NCBI GenBank assembly: GCA_028023455.1
Contig: JAQFVV010000509.1
Location: forward strand, 1 to 64,000
Length of the DNA stretch: 64,000 nucleotides
Origin: Epiperipatus broadwayi
Lineage: Eukaryota > Onychophora > Udeonychophora > Euonychophora > Peripatidae
Direction of reading: 5' to 3'
Numbering within the stretch: position 1 is the stretch's first letter; the number at the start of each line of letters is the position of its first letter. Position numbers and translations under genes: made by a program. The notes under the pieces were generated by a model. The model was given only the letters and a program-made list of their open reading frames with translations. It was not told the DNA's origin and made no database searches. Of this stretch, positions 63,250 to 64,000 are shown one piece after another.

Positions 63250-64000
63250 TGAATTTCTAAATTTTTGTTTTTTAAATAGTAATTTTATTTACTATTAGTT
63301 CCTCTAATTTCCTATTACAAAACTAAAAAAGCCGATATTTATATAGATAGAATCACAGGCCCAGCCCAAAATTGTAATATATATGTGTTTTTGATTAGCA
63401 TCAACGCCATCAAATGGTTGACACAAAGAAATAGAAAACAACCAAAAATATCAGTTCAGTTTGATTTGTAGCTTTTTTAATAGCTGGCCAGAAGAGTCTG
63501 GTTTTAATATTTTAAGCAAGTGGCCCAGTTGGACAGCTGCAATGTTTGGATATTATTTTTTTGAAGACAGTTCTTGTCTTAATATTTTTGATGAAGCAGT
63601 TGGCTAATGGCTAGCTACAAAGTGTGACTAAAATGTTTCATGAAGTGTTAGCTACAGTTTATTGGTAACTAGTGAATAGTTGCCACAGTAAAGCTAGCTG
63701 CAGAAATGTCTGGCAGAATTATACAGAGAACTGCCATGAAGATGTAAGAATACAATGAAGTAGCTGTCCTAATTTACTGCTGACATTTTGAATCATGAAG
63801 CTGACACACTTCTACATTTACTAGTCTGCTTAAATATGGAGAAGACAGTTCACTGGCCTGAAGTCTGCAAGTCTGAGACAGAAGGGAACCTAAATCAAAA
63901 CCAACTTACCTGGATTATAACTTACTCATAATGATTTTCCTGAACTGGTCCCCATCAAGAGAAACCATCAGTTGATGAAGTAATTATACATATGCTGCTG
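63250..64000. other. Unassigned, less AT-rich end of window
   Basis: From about 63480 the sequence has a more balanced composition than the rest of the window, with many stop codons in all frames. It may be the start of another element or an untranslated exon. Nothing was recognised. Confidence 0.35.

Overview
The window is AT-rich animal (metazoan) DNA from an intron- and repeat-dense nuclear genome. The evidence is the set of element types: Ty3/gypsy, RTE-type and Penelope-like retroelements, hAT DNA transposons, tRNA-derived SINEs with target-site duplications, many foldback (inverted-repeat) elements, and one short gene with a pyrimidine-tract 3' splice site and AATAAA signals. No operons, bacterial-type genes or CRISPR are present. 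An invertebrate fits best, but the sequence alone does not fix the phylum.

Layout. 1-3.1 kb: the end of a Ty3/gypsy pol (broken RNase H, then an integrase with all key residues) followed by an LTR-like tract. 3.6-8.2 kb: foldback elements, a reverse-oriented tRNA-SINE, an RTE 3' fragment and an LTR-flanked non-autonomous element. 9.0-12.8 kb: two Penelope-like remnants that keep GIY-YIG endonuclease signatures, one with its 3' end duplicated in inverted orientation. 13-16.2 kb: a cluster of foldback elements. 16.2-22.7 kb: very AT-rich DNA with nothing recognisable. 22.7-26.6 kb: a TATA/first-exon-like or LTR-like patch, a small foldback and two SINEs. 26.6-34.7 kb: mostly plain AT-rich DNA with three repeat copies and one LTR/primer-site-like junction. 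34.7-36.3 kb: a hAT element with a perfect 8-bp target duplication. 38-45.8 kb: direct- and inverted-repeat elements, SINEs, a nearly full RTE-type RT pseudogene and a second RTE fragment. 48.1-51.6 kb: a 3.5-kb GATA tetranucleotide array. 52.3 kb: the only convincing host gene, a small secreted Lys/Gly/Asn-rich peptide. 52.8-57.5 kb: a dense cluster of foldback elements. 57.7-61 kb: two tandem-repeat arrays. 62.8-63.2 kb: another LTR/primer-site-like junction.

The most interesting pattern cuts across these parts. At least six repeat types carry the same short layout: CTGANGA, a short hairpin, then GAAAC. That is one half of the conserved core of a hammerhead ribozyme. Penelope-like elements and small retrozymes are known to carry hammerheads, and two Penelope GIY-YIG remnants lie in the same window, so a population of non-autonomous, Penelope-mobilised elements is a reasonable hypothesis. 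The cleavage-site half of the ribozyme was not identified by eye. The motif is therefore reported as hammerhead-like only.
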